From the NCBI GenBank assembly GCA_003279935.1, contig QCGL01000013.1, positions 1 through 47,643 of the forward strand: DNA of 47,643 nt, written 5' to 3'. The notes below the pieces were generated by a model. The model ran no database searches and was not told where the DNA came from. It worked only from the letters and a program-made list of their open reading frames with translations. Origin of the DNA: Prochlorococcus sp. AG-388-A04. Lineage in GTDB: Bacteria > Cyanobacteriota > Cyanobacteriia > PCC-6307 > Cyanobiaceae. Below, piece after piece: positions 1 to 9,676 of the stretch (position 1 is the stretch's first letter; every line of letters starts with the position of its first letter). The translations under genes and the position numbers were made by a program.

Positions 1-65
1 CGATAGCTTAATTTTTTATCGAAAGAATTTTAGAAGTGATATATTTAAATTTTGACAGGAAATTA

Positions 66-323
66 ATGAAGATAGTTAGCTTATTTTTTCAAGTGGTTCT
101 ATCAGTTGTACTTATTGGATTTTCAGTATACTTTTTAAGTGGTTATGACTCTGCTTTCGAGGCAGATCAGTCATGTCACTCATATCTTTCTAATTTACCT
201 GACCCATCAAATAACTTAGGCTGTGATCATGATACTGAAACTCATCAATGGATACTCTATGAGACTCAGGATAATTTAGAACCAGCAAAAATTATAAAAA
301 AATATAGGTATAAATTTTTATAG
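66..323 (+). CDS. Small unknown membrane-anchored or secreted protein
   Basis: I do not recognise a family. The protein has about 85 residues. It opens with a hydrophobic stretch (residues about 4-24, KIVSLFFQVVLSVVLIGFSV), which is either a signal anchor or an uncleaved signal peptide. A short polar domain follows with two cysteines (in QSCHSY and LGCDHD) that could form a disulfide outside the membrane. A GTG at 36 would add ten polar residues; I prefer the ATG at 66 because it puts the hydrophobic segment directly at the N-terminus. Its 3' end overlaps the oppositely oriented small gene by six bases. The window begins just upstream, so its promoter cannot be judged. Confidence 0.6.
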   Translation: MKIVSLFFQVVLSVVLIGFSVYFLSGYDSAFEADQSCHSYLSNLPDPSNNLGCDHDTETHQWILYETQDNLEPAKIIKKYRYKFL

Positions 324-530
324 TTTAATTTTTTTATAAAAGAATTTGGCACTCAAAATTGAAATGATTGCTGTAATTGCGAAAGTAAGATATTGATATA
401 TGCTCCCCTCTTGATAGATATTATTTTTATAAAGAGGAAAATCTATAATGGAACCAAATGTTCCCCAAATTATTACCCAAGCTGAAATGTATAGGAAAAT
501 TTTTAATGGATTGGATTTTTTTTCTTCCAT
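318..530 (-). CDS. Tiny protein with two membrane spans, coupled to hli
   Basis: A 70-residue protein of unknown function. It has a short basic N-terminus, a first hydrophobic segment (about 10-28, containing FLYISAWVIIWGTFG) and a second one near the C-terminus (about 42-60), ending in a lysine-rich tail. This suggests a two-span membrane protein with both ends in the cytoplasm. The ATG at 530 lies three bases after the hli stop; a TTG at 536 would overlap that stop (TTGA). Either start implies translation together with the upstream Hli gene, so a role near thylakoid or photoprotection proteins is possible but is only inference from the neighbour. Confidence 0.6.
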   Translation of the reverse strand: MEEKKSNPLKIFLYISAWVIIWGTFGSIIDFPLYKNNIYQEGSIYQYLTFAITAIISILSAKFFYKKIKL

Positions 531-532
531 TT

Positions 533-799
533 TCAATTGATACCAAAGATTGAGGAAGTAACAGGTCTTCCTTTAAAAACTAATTCGGTTAATAAGAGCA
601 TTAAAAAACCAATCATAGCTGCTCTGCCATTAACAAGTTCAGCACTACTATTAAATCCAAAAACATTTTTTACTTCATCACCTTGATTATCAACCCACTT
701 TGAATATTCACTATCAGAAGATGTATTATTCGTATCTTCATTTGGATTTTCAATAGGACTATTATCCGAATTTTCTAATGGAGGATTTTCTTCTTTCAT
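533..799 (-). CDS. hli: High-light-inducible (Hli/Scp) chlorophyll-binding-like protein
   Basis: The C-terminal half carries the one-helix chlorophyll a/b-binding motif of Hli proteins: ELVNGRAAMIGFLMLLLTEL (about residues 54-73), with the Glu, Asn and Arg that bind chlorophyll and lock helices. Hli proteins sit in thylakoids, bind pigments and protect photosystems and chlorophyll-synthesis complexes under high light. The first 50 residues are unusually polar and acidic, rich in Asn, Glu, Asp and Ser, without an obvious motif, so this is a long-N-terminus type rather than a minimal 35-60-residue Hli. It is followed directly by a tiny two-span membrane gene. Expression is probably stress-inducible by family knowledge; I see no clear operator. 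Confidence 0.9.
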   Translation of the reverse strand: MKEENPPLENSDNSPIENPNEDTNNTSSDSEYSKWVDNQGDEVKNVFGFNSSAELVNGRAAMIGFLMLLLTELVFKGRPVTSSIFGIN

Positions 800-856
800 G
801 AAAAATGTCTTTTTAATAATGATAGTGACTTAAAACAAATTTCAATGAATTGGAAT

Positions 857-1870
857 TCAAATATTAAAAAAAATTATGGTAAAAGTAATTATCCATAGTA
901 TTTGAAGTCTTAAAATTAATTGACAAATAATATTTATTTTTTCTTTGGAGCAAACATCACCATTTGAATTGATAATTGGCTTTTCAATAATTTCATCATT
1001 ATATTTGTTCTCACCTCCTAATTTGATGTTGGAAATATATGCAAAAATAGCCTCTGAAATACCAGAATTAGGAGAATCATATTTAATTCCATCAGAATAA
1101 CTTTCTTTAATGACAGAAATATATTTTTTAATTTTAGAACTAACCAAAGGTAATGTTAATAAAACTAATCTAGTTGGAAGGAAAGTTGAACAATCTTCAA
1201 TTTTTGCACTAAAAAATCCTAGATATTTGTAATGAGCATATTTATAACCTATCATCGAGTCTAAAGTACTTATTGCTTTATATGAAAAGCCAAGTGATAA
1301 AGGACCTGGAAGAAAAATCGAAAATTTGATAAAAACTGTACCAATAAATATCCATAAAAGCGGTCCAAAAATCCCATCAACTGAATTCTCTGTAAGACTT
1401 TCAATACTTGATCTCAAAAGATGCTCTAACGAAGATGTACTTACATCTCTACTTACAATTCTTTGAACTTTTTCTTTAACTAGTTGTTCAGTTTTTTGAT
1501 CAGTTATATTGTCGTTTATAAGACTTGAAATTTCTTTTACGCTCGAGATTAGACTTTTTGAAGCTAAACAACTAGATAAACCTAAGAAGATTAATATTCC
1601 AAAAATAAGATTGCTTTTTGATTGAATGAAAATTAATTCAATAATCTTACCAATAACAAAGCTTATCGTGATAGTGGATAGTGCAATAAATAATCCGCCC
1701 CAAAATAATATCTTCTTATTTTTCTTGAAATTATGGATAAAAAAATTAGTTATTTGTTTTATGTAAATCCCAATTATTTGAACAGGATGGATGATAAACC
1801 TTGGATCACCAATTAAAAGATCAAACCCAATCGAGCCAATAAATATAAAATATAAATTTATTTCAGCCAA
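857..1870 (-). CDS. cobD: Adenosylcobinamide-phosphate synthase CobD/CbiB
   Basis: An integral membrane enzyme of cobalamin (in this group, pseudocobalamin) synthesis that attaches the aminopropanol arm to adenosylcobyric acid. Family marks are the N-terminal [20 protein letters not shown] (about 12-31), the central [20 protein letters not shown] (about 154-173) and the [20 protein letters not shown] segment (about 202-221). The 337-residue length and several hydrophobic segments fit. The start is TTG at 1870, inside the end of ilvC (13-base overlap), so translation is likely coupled to ilvC. The pairing with amino-acid synthesis has no obvious functional logic. Confidence 0.93.
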   Translation of the reverse strand: MAEINLYFIFIGSIGFDLLIGDPRFIIHPVQIIGIYIKQITNFFIHNFKKNKKILFWGGLFIALSTITISFVIGKIIELIFIQSKSNLIFGILIFLGLSSCLASKSLISSVKEISSLINDNITDQKTEQLVKEKVQRIVSRDVSTSSLEHLLRSSIESLTENSVDGIFGPLLWIFIGTVFIKFSIFLPGPLSLGFSYKAISTLDSMIGYKYAHYKYLGFFSAKIEDCSTFLPTRLVLLTLPLVSSKIKKYISVIKESYSDGIKYDSPNSGISEAIFAYISNIKLGGENKYNDEIIEKPIINSNGDVCSKEKINIICQLILRLQILWIITFTIIFFNI

Positions 1871-2847
1871 CTGAACATAGCACGCAGACCTTTTCCAACT
1901 TTTTCTATCTCGTGTTTAGAATTTTCTTCTCTCAATTTTTTCATTAAGGGTTTGTTATTATCACATTCATCTACAAAATTCTTAGCGAAAGTACCATCTT
2001 GAATATCTTTTAAAATTTTCTGCATTTCTTTCTTTGTATCATTATTTATAAGTCTTTTCCCACTAACATAATCACCATATTCTGCAGTATTTGAAATTGA
2101 ATCTCTCATTTGAGATAATCCGCCTTTGACCATAAGATCGACAATTAACTTTACTTCGTGTAAACATTCAAAATATGCTAATTCGGGTTGATATCCTGCC
2201 TCAACGAGAGTTTCAAATCCTGATTTAACAAGTTCTGATAAACCGCCACATAGAACTGCCTGTTCTCCAAAAAGATCTGTTTCAGTTTCTTCTTTGAAAT
2301 TCGTTTCAAGAATTCCAGCTCTTGTACCTCCAATACCCTTGGCATAAGACATAGCAAATGCTCTCGCATTGCCTGAAAAGTCCTGTTCCACTGCAAATAG
2401 AGCAGGAACTCCTTGGCCATTCTGATATTCCCAACGAACAGTATGTCCAGGCCCTTTTGGTGCAATCATTACTATGTCGACAAAATTAGGTGGCTTAATG
2501 AGCTCAAATCTTATGTTGAATCCATGTGCAAAACTTAATATCTTACCTTCTTTTAAATTTGGCTCTATTTCTTTGATATAAACATCCTTTTGGAACTCAT
2601 CTGGAAGCAGAATCATAATCCAATCTGCTTTTTCACAAGCCTCAGAAACAGTAAATACTTTTAATCCATCATTAATAGCTTTGCTTTCAGAATTACTACC
2701 TTTGTATAACCCTACAATTACATCCATTCCACTGTCTTTAAGATTTAAAGCATGTGCATGGCCTTGTGAACCGTAGCCTATTATTGCGATAGTTTTATTT
2801 TTTAATAGACTTAGGTCAGCATCTGTGTCATAAAAGAGTTGTGTCAT
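1858..2847 (-). CDS. ilvC: Ketol-acid reductoisomerase
   Basis: Second enzyme of valine, leucine and isoleucine synthesis: magnesium- and NADPH-dependent isomeroreduction of acetolactate or acetohydroxybutyrate in the cytoplasm. The N-terminal Rossmann motif is [17 protein letters not shown] (about 24-40). The class I knotted C-terminal domain is visible with the metal-binding [15 protein letters not shown] (about 188-202) and the [12 protein letters not shown] segment. Length (329 residues) is normal for the short class I form. ATG start. The 116-base spacer to clpP is AT-rich and may hold its own promoter. The gene overlaps the cobD start. Confidence 0.97.
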   Translation of the reverse strand: MTQLFYDTDADLSLLKNKTIAIIGYGSQGHAHALNLKDSGMDVIVGLYKGSNSESKAINDGLKVFTVSEACEKADWIMILLPDEFQKDVYIKEIEPNLKEGKILSFAHGFNIRFELIKPPNFVDIVMIAPKGPGHTVRWEYQNGQGVPALFAVEQDFSGNARAFAMSYAKGIGGTRAGILETNFKEETETDLFGEQAVLCGGLSELVKSGFETLVEAGYQPELAYFECLHEVKLIVDLMVKGGLSQMRDSISNTAEYGDYVSGKRLINNDTKKEMQKILKDIQDGTFAKNFVDECDNNKPLMKKLREENSKHEIEKVGKGLRAMFSWLK

Positions 2848-2963
2848 TAGTTGTAACTTCTAAACTTTTGATAGTTAATATCTTAGACATTAAAGGTGTA
2901 AATAAACCATTTTATTGCTCATTTAAAAATTAATATTTAAAAATTAATTTTTTATAGTTAGAG

Positions 2964-3569
2964 CTAGCTGGCCTCACTTGGATGTGAAATTACTCTGTCA
3001 ATTAGCCCATAGTTTTTAGCTTCTTCGGCACTTAGAAAATAATCTCTGTCAGTATCTTTCTCTATTTTTTCAAAGGATTGTCCCGTCATATCAGACATAG
3101 AGTGATTCAACATATCTTTAATTCTCAGTATTTCTCTAGCTTCTATTTCAATATCGCTAGCCTGACGTTGTGAAGTACCCCCCAGTGGTTGATGAATCAT
3201 GATTCGACTATGAGGAAGAGCAACCCTTTTACCTTTAGTACCAGCTCCCAATAAAAATGCTCCCATTGAGGCTGCGAGTCCTACGCATATGGTGACTACA
3301 TCGCTTTTTACGTATTTGATAGTGTCATATATAGCTAAACCAGCCGTGACCGATCCGCCAGGACTATTTATGTAAAGGTAAATAGGCTTTGTATTATCAT
3401 CAGAATCAAGGTAGAGCATTTGAGCAACTAAGCTGTTAGCAATTCCATCATTAACTTCTTGTCCGAGAAATAAAATTCTCTCAACTCCCAATCTTGTATA
3501 AATGTCTACCCATCTTTCGTATTGACTTCCTGGAAGTCTATAAGGCACGCTTGGAGTTCCTATTGGCAT
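2964..3569 (-). CDS. clpP: ATP-dependent Clp protease catalytic subunit ClpP (ClpP3 type by context)
   Basis: A serine protease subunit of the Clp complex. The catalytic triad is intact: Ser101 in GLAASMGAF, His126 in SRIMIHQP and the Asp in the DTDRD motif (about 172-176). The N-terminus is short, without a long propeptide. It lies 34 bases after clpR. In freshwater cyanobacteria the clpR partner gene is clpP3, and the ClpP3/ClpR core works with the ClpC chaperone and is essential; I transfer that assignment by gene order, not by alignment. Genome papers may number it differently. Confidence 0.95.
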   Translation of the reverse strand: MPIGTPSVPYRLPGSQYERWVDIYTRLGVERILFLGQEVNDGIANSLVAQMLYLDSDDNTKPIYLYINSPGGSVTAGLAIYDTIKYVKSDVVTICVGLAASMGAFLLGAGTKGKRVALPHSRIMIHQPLGGTSQRQASDIEIEAREILRIKDMLNHSMSDMTGQSFEKIEKDTDRDYFLSAEEAKNYGLIDRVISHPSEAS

Positions 3570-3603
3570 AATTTTAAAAAAGTAGTGAGTTAAAAAATAA
3601 GGA

Positions 3604-4266
3604 TTAAGTATTATTTGGCAAATCTTTTTGATTTGTGAGTATTCTATCTATTACTCCATAATCTAAAGCTTCTTGAGGATTAAGATAACTCATTCTGTCA
3701 GAATCTTTCGAAAGCTCTTCAATACTTTTACCAGTATTGCGTGATAAAATCTCCAGCATTGATTTTTTATTTTTTAATACCTCTTCTGCTCTTATTTGGA
3801 TATCAGTTGCTTGCCCTCTAGCACCGCTAATTGGTTGATGAAGAACAATAGAAGCATGCGGGAGTGCTGCTCTATGCCCTTTAGTCCCTGAAGATAAGAT
3901 GACTGCCGCTGTTCCCATTGCTTGTCCAATACAAATTGTATGAATAGGAGGTTTAATGTAGTTGATCGTATCGCAAATAGCAAAAGCTTCTGTTTCAAAA
4001 CCAACCGCATCTCCGGTGTACCAGCTAGTTCCTGTTGAATTTATATAAAAATAAATAGGTTTGTCTGGATCATCAAATTCTAAATAAAGCAGTTGAGCAA
4101 TAATAAGCTCGGTTACATCCATTCCTAATTGTCTTTTAGCGTCATCGTCTGAAAATAACGGTAATCCTAGGTATACAATTCTCTCCTTAAGAAGAAGAGA
4201 AGGTAAATCTGGTGGCGGAGTCCTCATAGCGGTATTCTCGCCGTAATAAGGAGCAGATACAGTCAT
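3604..4266 (-). CDS. clpR: ClpR, catalytically inactive Clp protease subunit
   Basis: A ClpP-like subunit that has lost the nucleophile. Aligning [11 protein letters not shown] with the active paralogue's [11 protein letters not shown] puts Gly118 where the catalytic Ser should be. It also has the extra loop ([20 protein letters not shown], about residues 77-96) typical of ClpR. The His-bearing loop (VLHQP) remains. ClpR forms mixed rings with ClpP3 in cyanobacteria and plastids. A GTG at 4275 would add three residues; I choose the ATG at 4266, giving the familiar [11 protein letters not shown]-terminus. It is transcribed with clpP downstream, probably after the PIN-TRAM gene 40 bases upstream. 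Confidence 0.94.
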   Translation of the reverse strand: MTVSAPYYGENTAMRTPPPDLPSLLLKERIVYLGLPLFSDDDAKRQLGMDVTELIIAQLLYLEFDDPDKPIYFYINSTGTSWYTGDAVGFETEAFAICDTINYIKPPIHTICIGQAMGTAAVILSSGTKGHRAALPHASIVLHQPISGARGQATDIQIRAEEVLKNKKSMLEILSRNTGKSIEELSKDSDRMSYLNPQEALDYGVIDRILTNQKDLPNNT

Positions 4267-4306
4267 ATGTTCCACAAAATAAATACTATTAGGATTCTAG
4301 CTATAT

Positions 4307-5416
4307 TTAGCCCTGTGTCGCTGGAGATTTAAAAGATTTGTTTGACTCAGGATTATTTATCAATTTCCCAAATACCATTCTTCCAGTTGGTGTTTGTAAT
4401 GCACCAGTAATAACTATGTCTAATCTTTCTCCAACAAATTTCTTTGCATCATCAATTACGACCATTGTCCCATCATCTAAATATCCAATTCCTTGCAATT
4501 TTTCTTTACCCTCTCTGACTATTTTTATATTAAGTGATTCTCCAGGTTGTACTTCTGGCCTTAAAGCTATAACTAAATCGCTCAAATTCATAACTTTTAA
4601 TTCTTTTACTTCTGCAATTTGAGAAAGATTGTAATCTGCCGTAATTAAAGTACCTGCCATATCCTCCGTAATTCTTAAAAGTTTTTCATCCACCCCATTC
4701 CCCTCATATTTAGTTGGGTTTATTACAAGTCTCCTTCCATATAGTTCTCTTAGTTCTTTCAATAATTTAAGACCTCTTCTTCCTTTTCCTCTTTTTTCAT
4801 TACTACTAGAGTCAGCTAAGGTTTGTAGCTCATCAATTACACTTTGGGCCACAATTAATTGACCTTCAAGTAATCCACAGCTTAATAAACCATTTATCCT
4901 TCCATCAATAATTACACTAGTATCTAGAATTTTTGGACTTGCTGCTGGAATTATTCCTTCATTTACTAAATAAGCGTCAGTATTAGTAGGGTTAAATAGC
5001 CTTAACAATGTCCTGCCATGCGTATCAGCTAATTTATAACCAAGTGCCCCAAAGAAAAAATTACTAAGAATGGCTGCTAAAGGTTTTGCAAAAAATACTT
5101 CCCTTGGAAATGGAATCAATAATATTGGAGCAAGTAGTAGATTCGCAACAAGTAATCCTAAAATCAACCCCACCGCTCTGCTTATTAATAAATCCGTAGG
5201 CATTGTGCGTATTTGATCAAGGAATGTCTTTCTAAGCTGTAAAAATACAAAACCTGCTGCTAATCCAATAAAAAATCCTATTATCGCTAGTACAATTCTA
5301 AAACCCTCTACATTAGAGACCTGTTTAAGTATGTCTATTGGTAGAAGATCAACCCCAAGCCATCCTGATGCTGCTCCAGACAATACAAATAAAATTAGTA
5401 CTAAGATATCCGTCAT
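4307..5416 (-). CDS. PIN-TRAM domain membrane protein (YacL-like putative RNase)
   Basis: A 369-residue protein with an N-terminal block of about four hydrophobic helices (residues 1-130), then a PIN nuclease domain starting at ILDTSVIIDGRINGLLSCGL (about 164-183) with the early acidic residue of the PIN active site and a later DYNLSQIAEV. A TRAM-like beta-rich RNA-binding tail follows (about 290-355). This architecture matches YacL-type proteins of Gram-positive bacteria and cyanobacteria, often annotated as PilT-like. The substrate is unknown. It stands first in the clpR-clpP-ilvC direction and faces hemW across a 97-base divergent spacer. Confidence 0.88.
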   Translation of the reverse strand: MTDILVLILFVLSGAASGWLGVDLLPIDILKQVSNVEGFRIVLAIIGFFIGLAAGFVFLQLRKTFLDQIRTMPTDLLISRAVGLILGLLVANLLLAPILLIPFPREVFFAKPLAAILSNFFFGALGYKLADTHGRTLLRLFNPTNTDAYLVNEGIIPAASPKILDTSVIIDGRINGLLSCGLLEGQLIVAQSVIDELQTLADSSSNEKRGKGRRGLKLLKELRELYGRRLVINPTKYEGNGVDEKLLRITEDMAGTLITADYNLSQIAEVKELKVMNLSDLVIALRPEVQPGESLNIKIVREGKEKLQGIGYLDDGTMVVIDDAKKFVGERLDIVITGALQTPTGRMVFGKLINNPESNKSFKSPATQG

Positions 5417-5513
5417 ATATATAATCTACTAGGATTTATTAATTGAGTAAATAAAGATTTTATTTTTAAAACCCCCTCTATGTTTTTTTTAAGCTTTATA
5501 TTTTGCTTGTACA

Positions 5514-6737
5514 ATGAATAGATTACCAAGAAGTGCTTACATACACATACCTTTTTGCCACAGAAGATGTTTCTATTGTGATTTTGCAGTTATACCTTTA
5601 GGCAATAATATTGAAAGCTTAGAGGGATATGGGAGTAAAACCGTAAGAGAATATTTGAACTATTTAAATAAAGAAATATTATCAATCAAACATAAATCTC
5701 CTCTTTCAACAATTTATATCGGTGGAGGAACTCCTTCAATTTTAAATCCCTTACAGATTAATGATTTAATAAATCTTTTTAAGGAGAATTATAAAATTGA
5801 TTATGGTGCTGAAATTACAATGGAAGTTGATCCAGCTAGTTTTAATGAAGATGATCTATATGGCTTTATAAAGGCTGGGATTAATAGATTTAGTCTTGGT
5901 GTTCAAAGTTTTAATAATCAGGTTCTAGAACAGGCAGGAAGAAGACATTGCAGTAAAGATGTAGAGAAATCTTGTTTTTGGTTAAAGAGAGCATATGATC
6001 ATGGTCTTATAAAAAGTTGGAGTTTGGATTTAATTCAAAATTTACCAAGAAGTGTTTTTAAAGAATGGCAAGAAGACTTAAAACAATCGTTAAAGTTCTT
6101 TCCTCCACACATATCAATTTATGATTTAAGTATTGAGAATGGAACTGTTTTTAAGAAATTAGTTGATTTAGGTAAACTATCTTTACCAAATGATGATGAA
6201 GCTTTTAAAAATAGTGAGTTAACAAACTATATTTTAAAAGCTTCAGGTTATTCAAGATATGAAATTTCCAATTACTCTATCCCAGGACATCAATCAAGAC
6301 ATAATAGAGTTTATTGGAAAGGTCTAGGATGGTGGAGTTTTGGTCAAGGGTCTACTAGTTCTCCTTGGGGGGAGAATTTTACAAGGCCAAGAATTAGTAA
6401 AGATTATAAAAAATGGGTAACTAAGCAATGCGAAATCAAATTAGAACATTCACTAATTAACCAAGAAAATATTTATGAAGAATTGGATGAGAAAATCATG
6501 TTAGGAATGAGACTTAAAGAGGGTATCAATATTTATAACTTATTAAATGAACAAAATTGGGATAATAAAAAGTCTAAAATAGCATTAACAGAGTTATTAA
6601 AAGCATGGGAACCCTTCCTGGAAAGTGGCCTTTTGATTAAAAGAGGTAAAAGATTTTTTTTAAGTGATCCAAAAGGGATGGAATTAAGCAATCAAATTCT
6701 TGTTGCAATGTTTAGATGGTGGGAAAAATTTAACTGA
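5514..6737 (+). CDS. hemW: HemW-like radical SAM protein (HemN family)
   Basis: A radical SAM protein with the cluster motif CHRRCFYCDF (Cys15, Cys19, Cys22) and the GGGTPSIL glycine motif (about 81-88), followed by an HemN C-terminal domain. The CxxxCxxC spacing and short N-terminus resemble HemW, the heme-binding relative of coproporphyrinogen III dehydrogenase, rather than true HemN. HemW is thought to insert heme into respiratory proteins; many annotations still say oxygen-independent coproporphyrinogen oxidase. A -10-like TATATT at 5497-5502 lies very close to the ATG, so the leader would be very short. Its end overlaps panB, on the other strand, by eight bases. Confidence 0.88.
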   Translation: MNRLPRSAYIHIPFCHRRCFYCDFAVIPLGNNIESLEGYGSKTVREYLNYLNKEILSIKHKSPLSTIYIGGGTPSILNPLQINDLINLFKENYKIDYGAEITMEVDPASFNEDDLYGFIKAGINRFSLGVQSFNNQVLEQAGRRHCSKDVEKSCFWLKRAYDHGLIKSWSLDLIQNLPRSVFKEWQEDLKQSLKFFPPHISIYDLSIENGTVFKKLVDLGKLSLPNDDEAFKNSELTNYILKASGYSRYEISNYSIPGHQSRHNRVYWKGLGWWSFGQGSTSSPWGENFTRPRISKDYKKWVTKQCEIKLEHSLINQENIYEELDEKIMLGMRLKEGINIYNLLNEQNWDNKKSKIALTELLKAWEPFLESGLLIKRGKRFFLSDPKGMELSNQILVAMFRWWEKFN

Positions 6738-7503
6738 GCTTTTCGGCTGCTACCCATTCTTTAAGTTTTTCACCAAAAATTTTTTTTCCATCAATGATTG
6801 GTCTACAAAATGGAGGTTGCTTATCATTTAGTCCTAATAAATCAGCAGTAACTCTTACTTGTCCATCACAAAATTTTCCTGCACCTATACCTATTGTGGG
6901 GATTTCTAATTCGGTTTGAATTTCTTTAGCAAGTAATTCTGGAATATGTTCTAAAACTATAGAAAAACATCCTAATTTTTCTAGTGATAAAGCATCTCTT
7001 TTGATTTTTTCGTGACTTTCTGAATTGTTCCCTTGTTGTTTAAATCCTAGATTCAAATAGCTCTGTGGAGTAAGCCCTACATGACCCATGACAGGGATCC
7101 CCATCCTTATGAGCCTTGAAATAACATTCTGTATCTCTGGATCAGCGCCCTCAACTTTTACTGCCTTTGCATAAGTGTTCTTAATTATTTTTCCGGCATA
7201 TTCCACTGCCTTGTTTTCTCCGCATTGATAAGTAAGAAAAGGCATATCACATACTAATAATGGCTGTTCTTCTATTTCTTTGCTGAAACCTCTAGAAACG
7301 GCATTTGTATGATAAATCATATTCTCTAACGTAACAGGCAAAGTCGATTTGTATCCCAAACATACCATTGCTAAAGAGTCTCCAACAAGAACAATATCTG
7401 CTCCTGAATGCTCAGCTAGAGAACCTGAAATAGAATCCCATGCAGTTAATGCAATAATCTTTTGAGACTTTTTTTTATATTTAACTAGTTCTGATGGCAA
7501 CAT
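6730..7503 (-). CDS. panB: 3-methyl-2-oxobutanoate hydroxymethyltransferase
   Basis: First committed step of pantothenate (vitamin B5, CoA) synthesis: adds a hydroxymethyl group from methylene-tetrahydrofolate to ketoisovalerate, whose precursor is made through IlvC. Family motifs are ALTAWDSISG, GADIVLVGDSLAMVCLGY (metal-binding Asp), VKVEGA and the PTIGIGAGKFCDGQV loop with the catalytic Glu upstream. The start is the ATG at 7503, giving 257 residues. A longer reading frame to 7578 would run into the SRP RNA gene and adds 25 residues foreign to the family, so I reject it. Convergent with hemW. Confidence 0.95.
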   Translation of the reverse strand: MLPSELVKYKKKSQKIIALTAWDSISGSLAEHSGADIVLVGDSLAMVCLGYKSTLPVTLENMIYHTNAVSRGFSKEIEEQPLLVCDMPFLTYQCGENKAVEYAGKIIKNTYAKAVKVEGADPEIQNVISRLIRMGIPVMGHVGLTPQSYLNLGFKQQGNNSESHEKIKRDALSLEKLGCFSIVLEHIPELLAKEIQTELEIPTIGIGAGKFCDGQVRVTADLLGLNDKQPPFCRPIIDGKKIFGEKLKEWVAAEKLS

Positions 7504-7547
7504 AAAAGCTAAGTATCTTTTTTTATCAAAAATTGCTAATATATCTT

Positions 7548-7644
7548 TGACTCGGCCTTTCGCGGTTTTAACGCCCAAACCTGGTCAGGATCGGAAGGTA
7601 GCAGCCACAAGGGATGCTTGAGGCAGGCGAGATAACCGAGTCAC
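7548..7644 (+). ncRNA. ffs: Signal recognition particle RNA, bacterial small (4.5S) type
   Basis: The universally conserved SRP domain IV sequence GGTCAGGATCGGAAGGTAGC is present (7582-7601), continuing into AGCC, with the GGAA tetraloop and the symmetric and asymmetric internal loops. The ends close the hairpin: TGACTCGG (7548-7555) is complementary to CCGAGTCA (7636-7643). About 97 nt is normal for the small type lacking an Alu domain. The RNA pairs with Ffh (encoded at 34211) to target membrane proteins co-translationally. It lies on the plus strand between two minus-strand genes. The exact ends may be off by a few bases; I see no strong U-tract terminator. Confidence 0.93.
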
Positions 7645-7657
7645 TAAATTTTAGCGA

Positions 7658-8773
7658 TTATTCGATATCTTTTTTATTCTGCCTTAATCTTAAAAACTCT
7701 GGAATATTAGTACCTGTGTCTTTATTATCAGAAATATTGTAAAGTGGCTGATTAGATAATCTATTTTTGATCCTTTGTTGCTTTAATGGTTGATTGGTTT
7801 CGAAACCCGTTGCAATAACAGTTACCTGTATTTCCCCTTCCATTGATTCATCAATAACAGCACCTACTATTATGTTTGCTTCTGGATCAACAACATCATA
7901 AATAATTTCTGAAGCTGAGGTCATATCCTCTAATGTCATATCTTTCCCACCTGTAATATTTATCACACAACCTTTGGCTCCATCAATTCTTGCCGCCTCT
8001 AATAAAGGGCTATTCATTGCTGCTTGAGCAGCTTCTAATGCTCTAGATCTACCAGAACCAATACCTATACCAAGCAGAGCAGTGCCTGCTTCAGTCATTA
8101 CCGACCTAATATCAGCAAAGTCAACGTTAACTAATCCAGGGCATGTAATTATGTCACTTATACCTTTAACTCCCATCCTTAAAACATCATCCGCATTTCT
8201 AAAGGCTTCTTGAAGTGGAGCTCCAGCAATTACGTCTTTTAAACGATCATTTGGAATCACGATAAGCGTATCAACGTTTTCAGCTAATCTTGAGATCCCT
8301 TCTTCTGCTTGGCGCATTCTTCTTTTTCCTTCAAAAGAAAATGGCTTGGTTACTATTCCAACAGTTAAAGCACCACTTTGCTTGGCAACCTCAGCAACTA
8401 CTGGAGCGGCTCCTGTCCCAGTTCCTCCTCCCATCCCTGCAGCAATAAAAACCAAGTCAGACCCCTCTAATGTTTGTTGCAGTTCATCTTTAGACTCCTC
8501 AGCAGCTTTTTGACCAATACTTGGATTTCCTCCTGCTCCTAGACCTCTTGTTAAGTTTTGACCTAATTGAACTCTACGATCAGCAGAAGATTGTAATAAT
8601 GCTTGCGCGTCAGTATTTAAAACTCTGAATGAAACTCCTTCAAGATCACTATCAATCATCCTGTTTACAGCATTACTTCCACCACCACCGACACCAATTA
8701 CTTCAATTTTGGCATTCTGACTTGGAAGGATGTCTTTTGATTGATCATAGTTTGGATTGTTTCCGAAGCTCAT
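7658..8773 (-). CDS. ftsZ: Cell division GTPase FtsZ
   Basis: Tubulin homologue that forms the Z ring. Seen: [14 protein letters not shown] (about 27-40), the tubulin signature [19 protein letters not shown] (about 113-131), the T7 synergy loop region [11 protein letters not shown] and a conserved C-terminal peptide [12 protein letters not shown] that binds partners such as Ftn2/ZipN. Length 371 is typical for cyanobacteria. The 177-base spacer upstream probably holds its promoter; I found no other gene in it. It follows ftsQ on the same strand, a remnant of the dcw order. Ftn2, another Z-ring component, is encoded at 32056. Confidence 0.98.
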   Translation of the reverse strand: MSFGNNPNYDQSKDILPSQNAKIEVIGVGGGGSNAVNRMIDSDLEGVSFRVLNTDAQALLQSSADRRVQLGQNLTRGLGAGGNPSIGQKAAEESKDELQQTLEGSDLVFIAAGMGGGTGTGAAPVVAEVAKQSGALTVGIVTKPFSFEGKRRMRQAEEGISRLAENVDTLIVIPNDRLKDVIAGAPLQEAFRNADDVLRMGVKGISDIITCPGLVNVDFADIRSVMTEAGTALLGIGIGSGRSRALEAAQAAMNSPLLEAARIDGAKGCVINITGGKDMTLEDMTSASEIIYDVVDPEANIIVGAVIDESMEGEIQVTVIATGFETNQPLKQQRIKNRLSNQPLYNISDNKDTGTNIPEFLRLRQNKKDIE

Positions 8774-8950
8774 CTCTAAATAAAATCAAGTACTAGTATT
8801 GGATGCATTATGAACTCAGTAAGCTGATATGTAGGATTTTCTTGAAGAAAGTCTTTAAATATTAATTTGTCAAAAATTTGCGTGAATAACCGAAACCCTT
8901 TCAATTACTGAACTAATCAAAAAAACTTTTATGAAATTTGTTTTCAATTA

Positions 8951-9676
8951 TTAGGGTTTGAACACTTTAATTTTTGGATTGTTGGGGTCAGTTAGGTCGA
9001 TATTATCTATTCTTTCTAAGATATTATTTTCTATTATTTGATGTTTAATATTATTAATTATTTGTAATTGATTTTCTATTATGTTTGGATTAAATCCTAA
9101 CAATATTTTTTTAAAGCTTTTTTCCTCTAAAGTTAAAAAGCCATTTGGCGAAAAAGTTATTGAAATAAATTCAATATCGTTGTGTTTTTGGTAATTCAAA
9201 ATTTTTGATAGTGTCTCTCTAAAGTTTTTTTTCCATCCAAAAACTCTACAAGTTATTTTTTTCAAATTTACTTGATCTGAATATTTTGGATTTATGAAGA
9301 AACCATCTTCATCAATAAAACCAGTTATTTTTTCCCCTTTAAAAGTCCTTTCGCCATAAGCTATTGGAGTTCTTGTTTCAATTAGAATTTTTAAACCGAA
9401 AGGGAATATTTGTCTAAAAACTGAAACATTCTTTAGAGATAAATTCTTTTTCAATTCTTTTTCTGCGTATGTGGTTTTGACAAATATCAATGACGTTGGG
9501 AGATTTATAGAAGAGTTAGAAATAATATCGTCAATAGAAATTAATTCGCTACCAACAATAGAAATTTCTTGATAATTAACTTTTTTAAAAGTTTTTAAGG
9601 TTGCATAGCTAGTAAAAAATAAAAAAGTAATTAACAAAAAAAATCTTCTATTCTTTAATTTTTCTTGATCTTTCAC
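8951..9676 (-). CDS. ftsQ: FtsQ/DivIB-type cell division protein
   Basis: A bitopic membrane protein with a short cytoplasmic tail, one membrane span (about 12-25, FFLLITFLFFTSYA) and a POTRA domain starting near VNYQEISIVGSELISIDDII (about 33-52), then a FtsQ-type beta domain. FtsQ links early and late divisome proteins and regulates septal peptidoglycan synthesis. Sequence similarity in this family is always weak, so the call rests on topology, length (241) and the ftsZ neighbour. The GTG start overlaps the stop of the preceding unknown gene (GTGA), implying coupling. Confidence 0.82.
   Translation of the reverse strand: MKDQEKLKNRRFFLLITFLFFTSYATLKTFKKVNYQEISIVGSELISIDDIISNSSINLPTSLIFVKTTYAEKELKKNLSLKNVSVFRQIFPFGLKILIETRTPIAYGERTFKGEKITGFIDEDGFFINPKYSDQVNLKKITCRVFGWKKNFRETLSKILNYQKHNDIEFISITFSPNGFLTLEEKSFKKILLGFNPNIIENQLQIINNIKHQIIENNILERIDNIDLTDPNNPKIKVFKP

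Noticed and set aside
7504..7578. N-terminal extension of panB by 25 codons
   Set aside because: It runs into the SRP RNA and adds sequence foreign to PanB; the ATG at 7503 gives the normal protein.
8774..8950. Possible small gene upstream of ftsZ
   Set aside because: All frames on both strands close within about a dozen codons; more likely the ftsZ promoter region.
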